The notes: a model not told the origin generated them from the letters alone. DNA of 64,000 nt from Pectobacterium aroidearum (GCF_041228105.1 NZ_CP166097.1:744001-808000), one strand, 5' to 3'; shown: positions 7,856-20,514, counted from the stretch's first letter. A program made the numbers and translations.

Positions 7856-8458
7856 TCAGTTCAAAAATGCAGGCTGATTCTTTTCATACTCGGTGATAGA
7901 CGCTTCGTGTTGCAGCGTCAGGCCGATGCTGTCTAATCCGTTGATCATGCAGTGACGGCGGAAGCTGTCAATTTCAAACGGGTAGCTTTTGCTGCCCGCC
8001 TGAACAACCTGATTTTCGAGATCGACGATAAAGTTAATGCCTTCCTGCCCGTCAACTAGCTTGAACAGCTCGTCCACTTCCTCGTCGCTCAGTTTCACCG
8101 GCAGCAGCTGGTTGTTAAACGAGTTGCCATAGAAGATATCGGCGAAGCTTGGCGCGATGACGACTTTGAAGCCGTAATCGGTCAGCGCCCACGGCGCGTG
8201 CTCACGGGAAGAGCCGCAGCCGAAGTTTTCCCGCGCCAGCAGGATGCTCGCCCCTTTGTAATGCGGTTTGTTCAGCACAAACTCAGGGTTAGGCTGTTGA
8301 CCTGCATCGTCCAGAAAACGCCAGTCGTGAAACAGATGTTGGCCGAAACCGGTACGCGTCACCTTTTGCAGAAACTGCTTGGGAATGATGGCGTCGGTAT
8401 CGACGTTAGCGGCATCCAGAGGAACCACCAGACCAGTGTGTTGAGTAAATTTAGCCAT
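7856..8458 (-). CDS. leuD: 3-isopropylmalate dehydratase small subunit
   Basis: 200 aa, the usual length for enterobacterial LeuD. It forms the isopropylmalate isomerase with LeuC, converting 2- to 3-isopropylmalate in leucine synthesis. The aconitase swivel-domain motif is visible ('[20 protein letters not shown]'), along with the N-terminal '[20 protein letters not shown]'. It is the last gene of leuABCD, 13 bp after leuC, with a leader terminator upstream of the operon and a factor-independent terminator after it. Confidence 0.96.
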   Translation of the reverse strand: MAKFTQHTGLVVPLDAANVDTDAIIPKQFLQKVTRTGFGQHLFHDWRFLDDAGQQPNPEFVLNKPHYKGASILLARENFGCGSSREHAPWALTDYGFKVVIAPSFADIFYGNSFNNQLLPVKLSDEEVDELFKLVDGQEGINFIVDLENQVVQAGSKSYPFEIDSFRRHCMINGLDSIGLTLQHEASITEYEKNQPAFLN

Positions 8459-8471
8459 GTCGGTTTCTCTC

Positions 8472-9872
8472 TTAATTCAACTCGCGGACGTCGGCAAAGC
8501 GACCCGTTACCGCTGCAGCCGCAGCCATCGCCGGGCTGACCAGATGGGTGCGGCCAGCGCGCCCCTGACGGCCTTCAAAGTTACGGTTGCTGGTTGATGC
8601 GCAACGCTCGCCGGGGTTCAGACGGTCATTGTTCATCGCCAGACACATGGAACAGCCCGGTAAGCGCCACTCAAAGCCCGCTTCGATGAACACTTTATCC
8701 AGCCCTTCCAGCTCCGCCATGGTTTTTACCGGGCCGGAACCGGGTACGACGATAGCCTGAACGCCCGCGGCAACTTTGCGCCCTTTGGCGATTTCTGCCG
8801 CGGCGCGCAAATCTTCAATACGCGAGTTGGTGCAGGAGCCAATAAAGACTTTATCGATCTTCACGTCGGTCAATTTAATACCGGGTTGCAGATCCATATA
8901 CGCCAGCGCTTTGGCAGCAGAGGCGCGCTCTACCGGATCGCTGAAAGAGTCAGGATTAGGGATTTCCTGATTAACGGCGATAACCTGACCAGGATTGGTG
9001 CCCCAGGTGACCTGTGGCGCGATCTGAGCAGCGTCCAGCGTGACAACCGTATCGAACTGCGCATCATCATCCGATTTCAGCGTGTTCCAGTACGCAACGG
9101 CGGCATCCCAGTTGGCGTCCTTCGGCGCAAACTGACGGCCTTTCAGGTAGTTGAAGGTCGTCTCGTCCGGCGCGACCAGTCCAGCTTTCGCGCCCATTTC
9201 AATCGCCATGTTGCACAGTGTCATACGGCCTTCCATGCTCAGCGCACGGATGGCTTTGCCACAGAATTCAACGACATGACCGGTACCGCCAGCGCTACCG
9301 GTTTTACCGATGATCGCCAGCACGATGTCTTTTGCGGTGATGCCGTGTGGGGCATCACCGGTGACTTCAATCTTCATGGTTTTGGCGCGACCCTGCTTCA
9401 GGGTTTGCGTCGCCAGCACATGTTCCACTTCCGACGTACCAATACCGAAGGCCAGTGAACCAAATGCGCCGTGCGTTGCCGTGTGAGAGTCACCACAAAC
9501 GATGGTCATGCCTGGCAGCGTCATTCCTTGCTCAGGCCCAATAACGTGAACGATACCCTGATACGGGTGGTTCAGGTCATACAGCTGAACGCCGAATTCC
9601 GCACAGTTTTTGATCAGCTCCTGCATCTGGATGCGGGCCATCTCGCCGCTGGCGTTGATGTCTTTGGTTTGCGTGGACACGTTGTGGTCCATGGTCGCGA
9701 AGGTTTTTCCCGGTTGACGAACCTTGCGGCCCATCGCGCGCAGGCCGTCGAAAGCCTGCGGGGAAGTTACTTCGTGTACCAGATGTCTGTCGATATACAG
9801 CAGCGGCGTTTCGTTTGGCGCTTCATGAACCACGTGCGCTTCAAACAACTTTTGATATAACGTCTTACCCAT
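8472..9872 (-). CDS. leuC: 3-isopropylmalate dehydratase large subunit
   Basis: 466 aa, the family length. It carries the 4Fe-4S cluster of the isomerase: ligand cysteines are expected in '[14 protein letters not shown]' and '[12 protein letters not shown]'. The N-terminal '[18 protein letters not shown]' and '[14 protein letters not shown]' are standard aconitase-superfamily active-site segments. It begins only 2 bp after the leuB stop, indicating coupled translation, with a purine-rich AGGGGC site overlapping the end of leuB. Confidence 0.97.
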   Translation of the reverse strand: MGKTLYQKLFEAHVVHEAPNETPLLYIDRHLVHEVTSPQAFDGLRAMGRKVRQPGKTFATMDHNVSTQTKDINASGEMARIQMQELIKNCAEFGVQLYDLNHPYQGIVHVIGPEQGMTLPGMTIVCGDSHTATHGAFGSLAFGIGTSEVEHVLATQTLKQGRAKTMKIEVTGDAPHGITAKDIVLAIIGKTGSAGGTGHVVEFCGKAIRALSMEGRMTLCNMAIEMGAKAGLVAPDETTFNYLKGRQFAPKDANWDAAVAYWNTLKSDDDAQFDTVVTLDAAQIAPQVTWGTNPGQVIAVNQEIPNPDSFSDPVERASAAKALAYMDLQPGIKLTDVKIDKVFIGSCTNSRIEDLRAAAEIAKGRKVAAGVQAIVVPGSGPVKTMAELEGLDKVFIEAGFEWRLPGCSMCLAMNNDRLNPGERCASTSNRNFEGRQGRAGRTHLVSPAMAAAAAVTGRFADVRELN

Positions 9873-9874
9873 GG

Positions 9875-12564
<2,690 letters not shown>

Positions 12565-12611
12565 CGGTTTAGTTCCTTGTCGTGTCTACTTGTACTTGGC
12601 GCTCGGCGAGT

Positions 12612-12643
12612 AAAAAAAAACCCGCGCATTAGCGCGGGTTTTT
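12612..12643 (-). terminator. leu attenuator terminator
   Basis: Minus-strand hairpin CCCGCGC/GCGCGGG (arms 12632-12638 and 12621-12627, 4-nt loop) followed by nine T down to 12612. It sits between leuL and leuA, so it stops transcription when leucyl-tRNA is plentiful and the leader is fully translated. Confidence 0.93.
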
Positions 12644-12663
12644 TGTATCGTGTGGCGAGAAAC

Positions 12664-12747
12664 TTAGTTCTGAACTCTGCCCACAAACCTACCGCGCAAG
12701 AAGGATGCGTTTAGTAGTAGGCCTAGTAGGACAGTAAAGTTGAACAT
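12664..12747 (-). CDS. leuL: leu operon leader peptide
   Basis: 27 codons, too short for ordinary gene finding. The peptide begins 'MFNFTVLLGLLLNASFLR' and ends 'GRVQN'. The control stretch is CTA CTA GGC CTA CTA CTA: five leucine codons within six, all the rare CTA codon. This is the classic attenuation layout. When Leu-tRNA is scarce the ribosome stalls here, an antiterminator forms, and leuABCD is read. The start at 12747 lies about 28 nt from the inferred transcription start. Confidence 0.93.
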   Translation of the reverse strand: MFNFTVLLGLLLNASFLRGRFVGRVQN

Positions 12748-12781
12748 AGTGTCTCATCATCTAAAATTCAGTGTTGCTTTA

Positions 12782-12810
12782 TTGGTACGCGATTATCAGG
12801 GATATGTCAA
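12782..12810 (-). promoter_or_regulatory. leu operon promoter
   Basis: On the minus strand TTGACA (12810-12805), a 17-bp spacer, then TACCAA (12787-12782). A perfect -35 and weak -10 resemble the E. coli leu promoter, whose -35 is also followed by TATCC-like sequence. Transcription would start near 12775. Confidence 0.65.
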
Positions 12811-12975
12811 CTTTTGATTGGTGTGATGTGCGTCAAGTAAACCAGTGATAGCCTGCGGCGAATGAACGAAAGATCGTTGCGGTTTTGAACAATGACGGTA
12901 GACTGCACGCCAAATAATGTACAGCTGTACGCTGAAACGCTGTCGACTTCACTTCCCTTATAAATTCTTTTACAG

Positions 12976-14781
12976 ATGACTAATCATTTACAGCCATATC
13001 ATGTGGTGCACCGGGTTCAAGATCGGATCAATCACTGCGCGGGTCGTATTGCGCTGCGCGAGTGGACGCCTGCGGGCGAACAACAGCTCACCTGGACACA
13101 GGCCGGACAGCGCATTCGGCGGATTGCCAGCGCGCTCCTGGCGCTGAGAGTCGACGTTCAGGAACGGGTGGCGATTTTCTCTCATAACTCGATGAATTGG
13201 TCGCTGGCCGATCTGGCGTTGCTGCACCTGCGTGCGATCAGTGTGCCAATCTATGCCACCAATACGGCGGCACAGGCAGCGTTCATCATCAATGATGCCG
13301 ATATCCGTACGATATTTGTTGGTGGCCAGGAGCAGTTGGATGCGTTGCTGTCGTTACGTGAGAGCTGCCCGCAACTGCGAAATATTATCGTGATGGATGA
13401 GGGCGTTAACCTGCGCGGTAGTGACATCGTTCAGTCCTTACATGAGTTTGAAGCGCAGGCGGTAGACGAGTTCTGGCGTGATGAATGGCAAACGCGTATC
13501 GACAGCCGCGATCTCAACGATCTGTTTACGCTGATTTATACCTCTGGCACCACCGGCGAGCCGAAAGGTGTCATGCTGGATTATACCAACATGGCGATGC
13601 AGCTTAAGCTGCACGACGATCGTCTGGATATGTCAGAAAATGACGTATCGCTCTGTTTCTTACCACTTTCACACGTATTTGAGCGCGCATGGAGCTTTGT
13701 CATTATGCATCGCGGCGCACAGAACGTGTACCTCCGTGATACGAATCTGGTACGTGCCGCGATGCAGGCGGTGAAGCCTACGGTGATGTGCGCGGTACCG
13801 CGTTTTTATGAGAAAGTGTATAGCGCAATCCATGAAAAAGTGGCGCAGGCGCCGTGGTATCGCCAGCGGCTCTTCAACTGGGCTGTTACGCAGGGGCAAT
13901 ACGTTTTTCTGGCTAGCCAGACGGCGAAAAAAGCGGGACTCTTCCGCCGCATTATGCATCGCTATGCTGACCGTCTGGTGCTAGGGAAACTGCGCCAGCT
14001 TCTGGGAGGCGAGATTCGTTTTATGCCAGCCGCAGGCGCGCGACTGGATGACAATATCATTCTGTTTTTCAGCTCGATAGGGATTCGCATCATCTATGGT
14101 TACGGTATGACCGAAACCTGTGCGACGGTTTCCTGTTGGGAAGAAAATCGTTTCCGCTTAGGTTCTATTGGCACGCCGCTGCCGGGTATTGAAGTCCGTA
14201 TTGGTGAGGAAAAAGAGATTCAGGTGCGTGGAGCGACCATCATGCGCGGCTATTTCCATCGTCCGCAGGAAACCGCAGAAGCCTTTACCGAAGACGGCTG
14301 GCTGAAAACTGGCGACGCGGGGGAACTGGATGCCAACGGTAACCTGTTTATTACCGAGCGCTTGAAAGATCTGATGAAAACCTCGGGGGGGAAATATATC
14401 GCCCCGCAGCATCTGGAAGGGACGCTGGGACAGGATCGCTTCATCGAGCAGGTTGCGATTATCGCAGACACGCGTAAGTACGTCTCTGCGCTGATTGTTC
14501 CCTGTTTCGAGGCGCTGGAGGAATACGCGCACTCTATCAATCTGAAATACCACGATCGTCTGGAGTTGCTGCGCCACAGCCATATTATTGAGCTGTTCGA
14601 GCAGCGCCTGCGGGAGATGCAGAAGGAACTTTCCCGTGTTGAGCAGGTAAAGAAATTCACGCTGCTGCCTGTGCCGTTTTCGATGGCGGAAGGGGAGTTG
14701 ACGCCAACGCTCAAGCTGCGCAGAAAGATCATCAACCAGCGTTACCAGTTGGAAATTGATGCGATGTACGCCGAATCCTGA
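12976..14781 (+). CDS. AMP-forming acyl-CoA synthetase (long-chain fatty acid CoA ligase-like)
   Basis: 601 aa. An ANL-superfamily enzyme that would activate a carboxylic acid with ATP to an acyl-adenylate and then a CoA thioester. Motifs: P-loop 'LIYTSGTTGEPKGVML' (about residues 187-202), 'FLPLSHVFERAW', 'IIYGYGMTETCATVSCW', 'GWLKTGDAGELDANGNLFI', and the C-terminal hinge and lysine segment 'ERLKDLMKTSGGKYIAPQHLE'. These are closest to long-chain acyl-CoA synthetases of the FAA1/FadD15 type. No membrane segment or signal peptide was seen. It occupies the space between leuL and ilvI where E. coli has leuO. Its start is divergent from the leu promoter, so local cross-talk is possible. Substrate unknown. 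Confidence 0.85.
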   Translation: MTNHLQPYHVVHRVQDRINHCAGRIALREWTPAGEQQLTWTQAGQRIRRIASALLALRVDVQERVAIFSHNSMNWSLADLALLHLRAISVPIYATNTAAQAAFIINDADIRTIFVGGQEQLDALLSLRESCPQLRNIIVMDEGVNLRGSDIVQSLHEFEAQAVDEFWRDEWQTRIDSRDLNDLFTLIYTSGTTGEPKGVMLDYTNMAMQLKLHDDRLDMSENDVSLCFLPLSHVFERAWSFVIMHRGAQNVYLRDTNLVRAAMQAVKPTVMCAVPRFYEKVYSAIHEKVAQAPWYRQRLFNWAVTQGQYVFLASQTAKKAGLFRRIMHRYADRLVLGKLRQLLGGEIRFMPAAGARLDDNIILFFSSIGIRIIYGYGMTETCATVSCWEENRFRLGSIGTPLPGIEVRIGEEKEIQVRGATIMRGYFHRPQETAEAFTEDGWLKTGDAGELDANGNLFITERLKDLMKTSGGKYIAPQHLEGTLGQDRFIEQVAIIADTRKYVSALIVPCFEALEEYAHSINLKYHDRLELLRHSHIIELFEQRLREMQKELSRVEQVKKFTLLPVPFSMAEGELTPTLKLRRKIINQRYQLEIDAMYAES

Positions 14782-15159
14782 TGGCGTTGGAGGCCGAGAC
14801 GCTCGTTTCCTGAAAAGAAATGTGGTTTTTCGGCCTCAAGATTTCACTCTGTAATTTATGGCCTTTATGGACGATCTCTCAGGTCTGAAGGTTCCCGGTT
14901 AGTATTTTATCTCAGTTCTTTTTTCCATCACGTTCGATTCCCCCTCGTTCTGATTAAGGGCGGTGGTTTTTTGCCGTTTGTCTGCGTCATAATCTGGCGT
15001 TATGTTAATGGGCCGTCAGTAATCCCTATAATATTTCGTATTCTTGTACTAAAAATTAACAGTATTAACACTTAACCTTATTAACCCAAGGTGAGCGCGG
15101 GGATTTCCCCCGGTCAATACAGAAGCGGATTCCGCTTTCTGAACAAAAGAGGCAGACCC
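14782..15159. other. Leader and control region of ilvIH
   Basis: 378 bp without a gene. A distant inverted repeat GAGGCCGA (14790-14797)/TCGGCCTC (14830-14837) may be a degenerate terminator for the acyl-CoA ligase gene. AT-rich sequence follows, consistent with Lrp control known for ilvIH in E. coli. Just before ilvI lie two short hairpins: a GGGG/CCCC one near 15099-15111, and AAGCGG/CCGCTT near 15123-15137. No leucine-rich leader peptide was found. Confidence 0.5.
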
Positions 15160-16878
15160 ATGGAGATGTTGTCAGGCGCCGAAATGGTGGTCCGGTCGTT
15201 GATCGATCAGGGCGTAAAACATGTGTTCGGTTATCCGGGCGGTGCGGTGCTGGATATTTACGACGCCCTGCATACGGTTGGCGGTATCGAGCATATTTTG
15301 GTGCGGCATGAGCAAGGTGCGGTACATATGGCTGATGGCTATGCACGTGCGACGGGTGAAGTCGGCGTCGTGCTGGTCACGTCGGGTCCCGGTGCGACCA
15401 ACGCGATTACCGGTATCGCTACTGCATATATGGACTCCATTCCTATGGTGGTGTTGTCCGGTCAGGTTGCGACTTCGCTGATTGGCTATGACTCCTTTCA
15501 GGAATGCGACACGGTGGGCATTTCCCGCCCTATCGTGAAGCACAGTTTTCTGGTCAAGAAAGCTGAAGATGTCCCGACGATTCTGAAAAAAGCGTTTTAT
15601 CTGGCATCGACCGGACGCCCAGGGCCCGTGGTGGTCGATCTGCCGAAAGACATCATGAATCCGGCGAATAAACTGCCGTATGTTTATCCTGAAAGCGTCA
15701 GCATGCGTTCCTATAATCCGACGGTTCAGGGCCACAAAGGTCAGATTCGTCGCGCGTTGCAAACCCTGCTGGCGGCAAAAAAACCGATTATCTACAGCGG
15801 TGGTGGCGTAATTAATGCGGAGTGTCACGAAGAACTGCTGACGCTGGCGGAAAAACTGAACCTGCCAGTGACCACCTCTCTGATGGGGCTGGGCGGTTTT
15901 CCCGGCACGCACCGTCAGTGCCTCGGTATGCTGGGGATGCACGGGACATATGAAGCCAATACGGCTATGCATAATGCCGATGTGATTTTCGCCGTAGGGG
16001 TACGTTTCGACGACCGTACAACGAACAATCTGGCAAAGTACTGTCCGAATGCGACGGTACTGCACATTGATGTCGATCCCGCGTCGATTTCCAAAACGGT
16101 AAACGCCGATATCCCTATCGTGGGCGATGCTAAACAGGTGTTAACCCTGATGCTGGAGTTGCTGGCACAGGATGGCGCACAGCAGCAGTTTGATGCGCTG
16201 CGCGACTGGTGGCAGGGGATCGAACAGTGGCGTGGGCGTCACTGTCTGAAATACAGCACCGAAGGCGATAAGATTAAACCGCAGGCGGTGATTGAAACGC
16301 TGCATCGGCTGACCGAAGGAAAAGCCTATGTGGCATCAGACGTCGGTCAGCACCAGATGTTTGCCGCGCTGTATTATCCTTTCGATTTACCGCGTCGCTG
16401 GGTGAACTCCGGTGGGCTGGGTACGATGGGCTTTGGCCTGCCTGCTGCGCTGGGTATCAAGCTCGCGTTGCCGGAAGAAACCGTAATCTGCGTAACGGGC
16501 GACGGCAGTATTCAGATGAATATTCAGGAGCTTTCTACGGCGCTGCAATATGACTTGCCCGTTGTGGTGATTAACCTGAACAACCGTTTCCTCGGTATGG
16601 TGAAGCAGTGGCAGGACATGATCTACTCTGGCCGTCATTCCAGTTCTTACATGGAATCGCTACCGGATTTCGTCAAGCTGGCTGAAGCGTACGGTCACAT
16701 CGGGATTTCTATCGATACGCCGGACGAACTGGAAAGTAAGCTGTCGCAAGCGCTGGCGCAGAAAGATCGTCTGGTGTTTGTTGATATCAACATCGACAGC
16801 AGCGAGCATGTTTACCCCATGCAGATTCGTGGCGGGGCGATGGATGAAATGTGGCTGAGCAAAACGGAGAGGACCTGA
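15160..16878 (+). CDS. ilvI: Acetolactate synthase III large subunit
   Basis: 572 aa from ATG 15160, the start matching E. coli IlvI ('[14 protein letters not shown]'); AGAGG is 7-10 nt upstream. The frame stays open upstream to 15091 but that part has no homology. It is a ThDP- and FAD-dependent enzyme making acetolactate or acetohydroxybutyrate for valine, leucine and isoleucine. Seen are the catalytic glutamate segment '[20 protein letters not shown]', '[20 protein letters not shown]', and the ThDP motif starting '[14 protein letters not shown]' and ending '[12 protein letters not shown]'. It sits 2 bp before ilvH, whose product confers valine sensitivity. Confidence 0.97.
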   Translation: MEMLSGAEMVVRSLIDQGVKHVFGYPGGAVLDIYDALHTVGGIEHILVRHEQGAVHMADGYARATGEVGVVLVTSGPGATNAITGIATAYMDSIPMVVLSGQVATSLIGYDSFQECDTVGISRPIVKHSFLVKKAEDVPTILKKAFYLASTGRPGPVVVDLPKDIMNPANKLPYVYPESVSMRSYNPTVQGHKGQIRRALQTLLAAKKPIIYSGGGVINAECHEELLTLAEKLNLPVTTSLMGLGGFPGTHRQCLGMLGMHGTYEANTAMHNADVIFAVGVRFDDRTTNNLAKYCPNATVLHIDVDPASISKTVNADIPIVGDAKQVLTLMLELLAQDGAQQQFDALRDWWQGIEQWRGRHCLKYSTEGDKIKPQAVIETLHRLTEGKAYVASDVGQHQMFAALYYPFDLPRRWVNSGGLGTMGFGLPAALGIKLALPEETVICVTGDGSIQMNIQELSTALQYDLPVVVINLNNRFLGMVKQWQDMIYSGRHSSSYMESLPDFVKLAEAYGHIGISIDTPDELESKLSQALAQKDRLVFVDINIDSSEHVYPMQIRGGAMDEMWLSKTERT

Positions 16879-16880
16879 TC

Positions 16881-17372
16881 ATGCGGCGGATTTTATCAGT
16901 ATTACTTGAGAATGAATCGGGCGCCTTGTCACGTGTCGTCGGCCTGTTTTCACAGCGCGGCTACAACATTGAAAGCCTGACGGTAGCCCCAACCGAAGAT
17001 CCTACGCTGTCTCGTATGACTATCCAGACGGTAGGCGATGAGAAAGTGCTGGAGCAGATCGAAAAGCAACTGCACAAGCTGGTGGATGTCCTGCGCGTCA
17101 GCGAACTGGGGCAGGGCGCGCACGTTGAGCGTGAGATCATGCTGGTGAAGCTGCAAGCCACAGGATATGGTCGCGAAGAAGTGAAACGCTGCGCCGATAT
17201 TTTCCGCGGCCAGATTGTGGATGTTACCGCTTCGCTTTACACCGTACAGCTTGCTGGCACGAGCGATAAACTGGACGCCTTCCTCAGCGCTGTGCGTGAA
17301 GTTGCAGAAATTGTTGAAGTGGCACGCTCCGGGATCGTCGGCGTATCACGCGGCGATAAAATCATGCGTTAA
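16881..17372 (+). CDS. ilvH: Acetolactate synthase III regulatory small subunit
   Basis: 163 aa, equal to E. coli IlvH. ATG 16881 gives the conserved start '[19 protein letters not shown]'; an ORF from 16851 would overlap ilvI. The N-terminal ACT domain ('[20 protein letters not shown]', '[18 protein letters not shown]') binds valine for feedback inhibition, and the C-terminal domain ('[20 protein letters not shown]') is present. AGAGGACC lies about 10 nt before the start at the end of ilvI. A terminator follows 30 bp later. Confidence 0.97.
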   Translation: MRRILSVLLENESGALSRVVGLFSQRGYNIESLTVAPTEDPTLSRMTIQTVGDEKVLEQIEKQLHKLVDVLRVSELGQGAHVEREIMLVKLQATGYGREEVKRCADIFRGQIVDVTASLYTVQLAGTSDKLDAFLSAVREVAEIVEVARSGIVGVSRGDKIMR

Positions 17373-17401
17373 TCGACTTTTCGCTGCTTTTTCCTTTAAG
17401 A

Positions 17402-17428
17402 GGCCCGATAATAGTATCGGGCCTTTTT
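17402..17428 (+). terminator. ilvIH terminator
   Basis: Perfect 9-bp stem GGCCCGATA (17402-17410)/TATCGGGCC (17415-17423), ATAG loop, then TTTTT. Confidence 0.92.
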
Positions 17429-17643
17429 ATTTCCCTTATCTTATATAGGCGCAATATATTTCAGGTTAAAAGACGTCCATTATTGATATGACAGCTTGAA
17501 ATATGCGGGTAACGTGATAAAAGCAGTTGCCGTACAAAAGCTTCTGCTGTTAGATCTACGCCATATCCATGATGATTTTATGGTCATCGCACTATTTATT
17601 ATTTATCCGGCCTATTTATTTTCCGGCCTACTAAGGGGTTACC

Positions 17644-18648
17644 GTGAAACTGGATGAAATCGCGCGTCTTGCGGGTGTTTCACGCACGACAGCCAGCTAT
17701 GTTATTAACGGGAAAGCAAAACAATATCGCGTGAGCGATAAGACCGTTGAGAAAGTCATGGCTGTCGTCAGGGAGCACAATTATCATCCCAACGCCGTCG
17801 CGGCTGGATTACGTGCTGGACGCACACGTTCAATTGGTTTGGTTATTCCCGATTTGGAAAATACCAGCTATACACGCATCGCCAATTATCTGGAGCGTCA
17901 GGCCAGACAGCGCGGATATCAGTTATTAATTGCGTGTTCAGAAGATCAACCAGACAACGAGATGCGCTGTATTGAGCATCTGTTACAGCGCCAGGTTGAC
18001 GCTATTATCGTTTCTACTGCATTACCTCCCGAGCACCCATTTTATCAGCGCTGGATAAACGGCAACCTGCCGATTATTGCGTTGGATAGGGCGTTGGATC
18101 GTGAGCACTTTACCAGCGTGGTCGGTGCCGATCTTGAAGATGCCGAAATGCTGGCGCAGGAATTACGCAAAGTGCCTGCGAAGTCGGTACTGTATCTTGG
18201 CGCCTTGCCTGAGCTTTCCGTCAGTTTCCTGCGTGAACAAGGGTTTCGTCAGGCGTGGGCGGGCGATCCGCGTGAGGTGAATTATCTCTATTCCAATAGC
18301 TATGAACGTGTAGCCGCCGCCGCCGCATTTATGGATTATCTGAAAAATAATCCTATGCCTGAAGCGCTGTTCACGACCTCATTCCCGCTCTTGCAAGGGG
18401 TAATGGATGTTAACCTGAAGATTAACGGGCGTTTGCCGAATAATCTGGCTATCGCGACCTTTGGGGATAATGAATTGTTGGATTATCTGGAATGCCCGGT
18501 ATTGTCTGTCGCTCAGCGCCATCGTGAAGTGGCGGAACGCGTACTGGAACTGGTGCTGGCCAGTCTGGATGAGCCGAAAAGGCCGAAGCCTGGTTTGAAT
18601 CGTATTCGACGGAATCTGTATCGTCGTGGCTCACTGAGCCGCGTGTAA
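17644..18648 (+). CDS. cra: Catabolite repressor-activator Cra (FruR)
   Basis: 334 aa, GTG start, LacI family. The N-terminal HTH is '[20 protein letters not shown]' with hinge '[20 protein letters not shown]'. The rest is a periplasmic-binding-protein-like effector domain ('[17 protein letters not shown]'-type core, '[16 protein letters not shown]'). Cra represses glycolytic and activates gluconeogenic genes, released by fructose-1-phosphate. Order ilvIH-cra is as in E. coli. Here 'GGGGTTACC' before GTG serves as a moderate ribosome site. It is followed by alaE instead of mraZ directly. Confidence 0.95.
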   Translation: MKLDEIARLAGVSRTTASYVINGKAKQYRVSDKTVEKVMAVVREHNYHPNAVAAGLRAGRTRSIGLVIPDLENTSYTRIANYLERQARQRGYQLLIACSEDQPDNEMRCIEHLLQRQVDAIIVSTALPPEHPFYQRWINGNLPIIALDRALDREHFTSVVGADLEDAEMLAQELRKVPAKSVLYLGALPELSVSFLREQGFRQAWAGDPREVNYLYSNSYERVAAAAAFMDYLKNNPMPEALFTTSFPLLQGVMDVNLKINGRLPNNLAIATFGDNELLDYLECPVLSVAQRHREVAERVLELVLASLDEPKRPKPGLNRIRRNLYRRGSLSRV

Positions 18649-18733
18649 TCCCTTGCCTTTCTGCGCTATAGATGACTATGGCGCTTCTCTTTTTTTGCTC
18701 AACGTCGATTCACTACCGACTCTCAATTTACGT

Positions 18734-19186
18734 CTATGGCAATGCCACGCGGAATAACCGACGGCAATATTCCAGAAAATAACCGTATATCACACCTGTC
18801 ACCATCGATATCACCAGATTACTGGTAACGGCAGTCAGGATTTGTGCGGGATTTGCCCCGATAACCCAGAGAATGATGGCGTAAACCGGGGATTGGAAAC
18901 TGACATAAGCAAAGAGATCGGCAAGGCTGCGCACCAGAAAATGCTCACCACCGTGACGTTTGGCGATATTCAACACGCGATCGCGATAAAGCCCGTACGG
19001 CCAGGCAATGGCGATATTCACGGGGATAGACAGTAAACGCGAAGACAGCGATTGCTCGAAGCTCATCCCGGAAAGCATGATTTCTATCGCCATGCCAGTG
19101 ATGAAACAGTAGACAACGAGCGCAAAGGTATCTGCGGTGGCACTTCGCAATCGTGATGTCGGGGAAAACATACCGGGCTGCTCCAT
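18734..19186 (-). CDS. alaE: L-alanine exporter AlaE
   Basis: 150 aa, four-helix inner-membrane protein. Conserved features of AlaE are present: '[20 protein letters not shown]', '[17 protein letters not shown]', '[19 protein letters not shown]', '[20 protein letters not shown]', and '[17 protein letters not shown]'. E. coli AlaE is 149 aa and exports L-alanine. In E. coli it lies elsewhere; here it is convergent with cra and backs onto a long AT-rich region ahead of the mra promoter. In E. coli it is induced by alanine through Lrp; no site was identified here. Confidence 0.9.
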   Translation of the reverse strand: MEQPGMFSPTSRLRSATADTFALVVYCFITGMAIEIMLSGMSFEQSLSSRLLSIPVNIAIAWPYGLYRDRVLNIAKRHGGEHFLVRSLADLFAYVSFQSPVYAIILWVIGANPAQILTAVTSNLVISMVTGVIYGYFLEYCRRLFRVALP

Positions 19187-19465
19187 TCTTAGGGCGGATA
19201 AACTGGTGTAGTGATATTTTGTGGTTTTTTGTCATGCTTTATTTTGTTTGTGTAGTTTACATCACTGAATGATTAGCTTTGTACTAGGTAAAAATATTTA
19301 TTTTTGAGCGTTTTTTATACTTTCTCGCTACTTTATATCTAGCCGGTAAGTTTCCCGTTTTTTTATCGTGACAAGGGATTTAAAGTTATTTAAAAACAAT
19401 TTGTTATGGTTTTTCAGGATGAGACGTTTCTGTGAGGCTCTAATGACATTAAAGCAAGTGAGTAA
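19187..19465. other. AT-rich region upstream of alaE
   Basis: About 280 bp, AT-rich, carrying the minus-strand alaE promoter. No clear operator, repeat or RNA was recognised. A 67-codon minus-strand frame at 19328-19531 has biased Lys/Asn composition from AT richness and is not convincing. Confidence 0.4.
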
Positions 19466-19630
19466 ATGACCGATAAAAAGGAGCTGCTTGCGACGTCCCT
19501 TTTCATGCTTTTCTGGATGTATGGATTGCACACGTTATTCGATCCGTTTTCTGGGCCTGCGTTTCTTTTTCAGGAAATCGCTTCCCTTGGTGAGGAGAAT
19601 ATCGAGCAGGGTAAATCGGCTGATGAATAA
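19466..19630 (+). CDS. Possible small membrane protein, 54 aa
   Basis: An ORF from ATG 19466 to TAA 19628-19630. The peptide starts 'MTDKKELLATSLFMLFWMYG' and continues 'LHTLFDPFSGPAF'. Residues 7-25 would make one membrane helix after a charged N-terminus, and the tail is acidic ('GEENIEQGKSADE'). Base use inside it (GAG CTG CTT GCG ACG) is more gene-like than the AT-rich flanks. The ribosome site is poor (AAGTGAGT, 4 nt spacing). I do not recognise a family; it may be chance. Confidence 0.3.
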   Translation: MTDKKELLATSLFMLFWMYGLHTLFDPFSGPAFLFQEIASLGEENIEQGKSADE

Positions 19631-19962
19631 AGAATCGATGATGTTGATGTTAAAAATGTGACATTGAGCAAGTGTTAGCTATCACGGTATGATCTTGTGG
19701 GTTCGCACAAGCCTTGGTATTCAAGGTATTTGGGGTAATAAGACTATTCTGAAAACAGCTGTCTTTGGTATCAGCTTGTGACAATAAAAATAATCGAGAT
19801 ACCGGAGTCGATAGCGATATGTTTGCAGTGTTCCCATTCTGTTATGAATTTTTCTTACATTATCATGACGTTAATCTTCGTTAATTTTCACTCCTTATTC
19901 CTTTTACCTCTATGCCGGCCCCAATTCATTCAGGAATAATCCCAAAGCGCGCCAGCTCTGGC
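19631..19962. other. Intergenic sequence with two adjacent small hairpins
   Basis: Contains CTTGTG-N6-CACAAG (19694-19711), directly followed by CCTTG-N5-CAAGG (19712-19726). There is no T tract, so these are not ordinary terminators. Nothing else was recognised before the mraZ promoter. Confidence 0.4.
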
Positions 19963-19992
19963 TTGACAAGGTTTTCATACCCTCCGTACACT
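19963..19992 (+). promoter_or_regulatory. Pmra promoter of the division/cell-wall cluster
   Basis: TTGACA (19963-19968), 18-bp spacer, TACACT (19987-19992). Transcription would begin near 20000, inside the MraZ repeats. Confidence 0.8.
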
Positions 19993-20000
19993 CTTAAAGG

Positions 20001-20025
20001 TGGGATTTTGTGGGGTAAAGTGGTG
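20001..20025 (+). promoter_or_regulatory. MraZ operator, three direct repeats
   Basis: TGGGA-N5-TGGGG-N5-TGGTG with exact 10-bp periodicity, the spacing known for MraZ binding repeats. They begin at about +1 of the promoter, fitting autorepression by ring-shaped MraZ. Confidence 0.85.
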
Positions 20026-20053
20026 AAAAAGGTTATGAAGGGGTAACTCAGGT

Positions 20054-20512
20054 ATGTTTCGTGGGGCTACGCTGGTTAACCTCGACAGTAAAGGGCGCCT
20101 TGCTGTGCCTACCCGATACCGGGAAATGCTGAACGGGGAATCGCAAGGTCAAATGGTTTGCACCATTGACCTGCATCAGCCATGCCTGCTGCTTTATCCC
20201 TTACCTGAATGGGAAATTATTGAACAAAAGCTGTCTCGCTTATCGAGCATGAATCCAGCTGAACGCCGCGTCCAGCGGTTGTTATTGGGGCATGCCAGCG
20301 AGTGTCAAATGGATAGTGCAGGGCGTTTGTTGATTGCGAATACGTTAAGGCAGCATGCGGACCTTAAAAAAGAAGTGATGCTAGTCGGGCAGTTCAACAA
20401 GTTTGAACTGTGGGATGAACAGACTTGGTATCAACAGGTCAGGGATGATATTGACGCTGAACAATCGACTCAGGAACCTTTGTCTGACCGGTTGCAGGAC
20501 CTATCGCTATAG
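20054..20512 (+). CDS. mraZ: Transcriptional regulator MraZ
   Basis: 152 aa. AbrB-like (SpoVT-AbrB) DNA-binding protein with two tandem half-domains: '[20 protein letters not shown]' and '[20 protein letters not shown]'. The repeated 'DSKGR/DSAGR' motifs carry the DNA-contact arginines. It forms rings and represses the mra (dcw) operon, including itself, by binding the repeats at 20001-20025. First gene of the cluster, and 2 bp before rsmH. Confidence 0.96.
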   Translation: MFRGATLVNLDSKGRLAVPTRYREMLNGESQGQMVCTIDLHQPCLLLYPLPEWEIIEQKLSRLSSMNPAERRVQRLLLGHASECQMDSAGRLLIANTLRQHADLKKEVMLVGQFNKFELWDEQTWYQQVRDDIDAEQSTQEPLSDRLQDLSL

Positions 20513-20514
20513 TC

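Noticed and set aside
14790..14837. Terminator for the acyl-CoA ligase gene
   Set aside because: The 8-bp arms are separated by about 32 nt and followed by no proper T tract; mentioned only as a degenerate possibility.
15172..16065. 297-codon minus-strand frame antisense to ilvI
   Set aside because: Shadow of ilvI, with no homology and no start signal.
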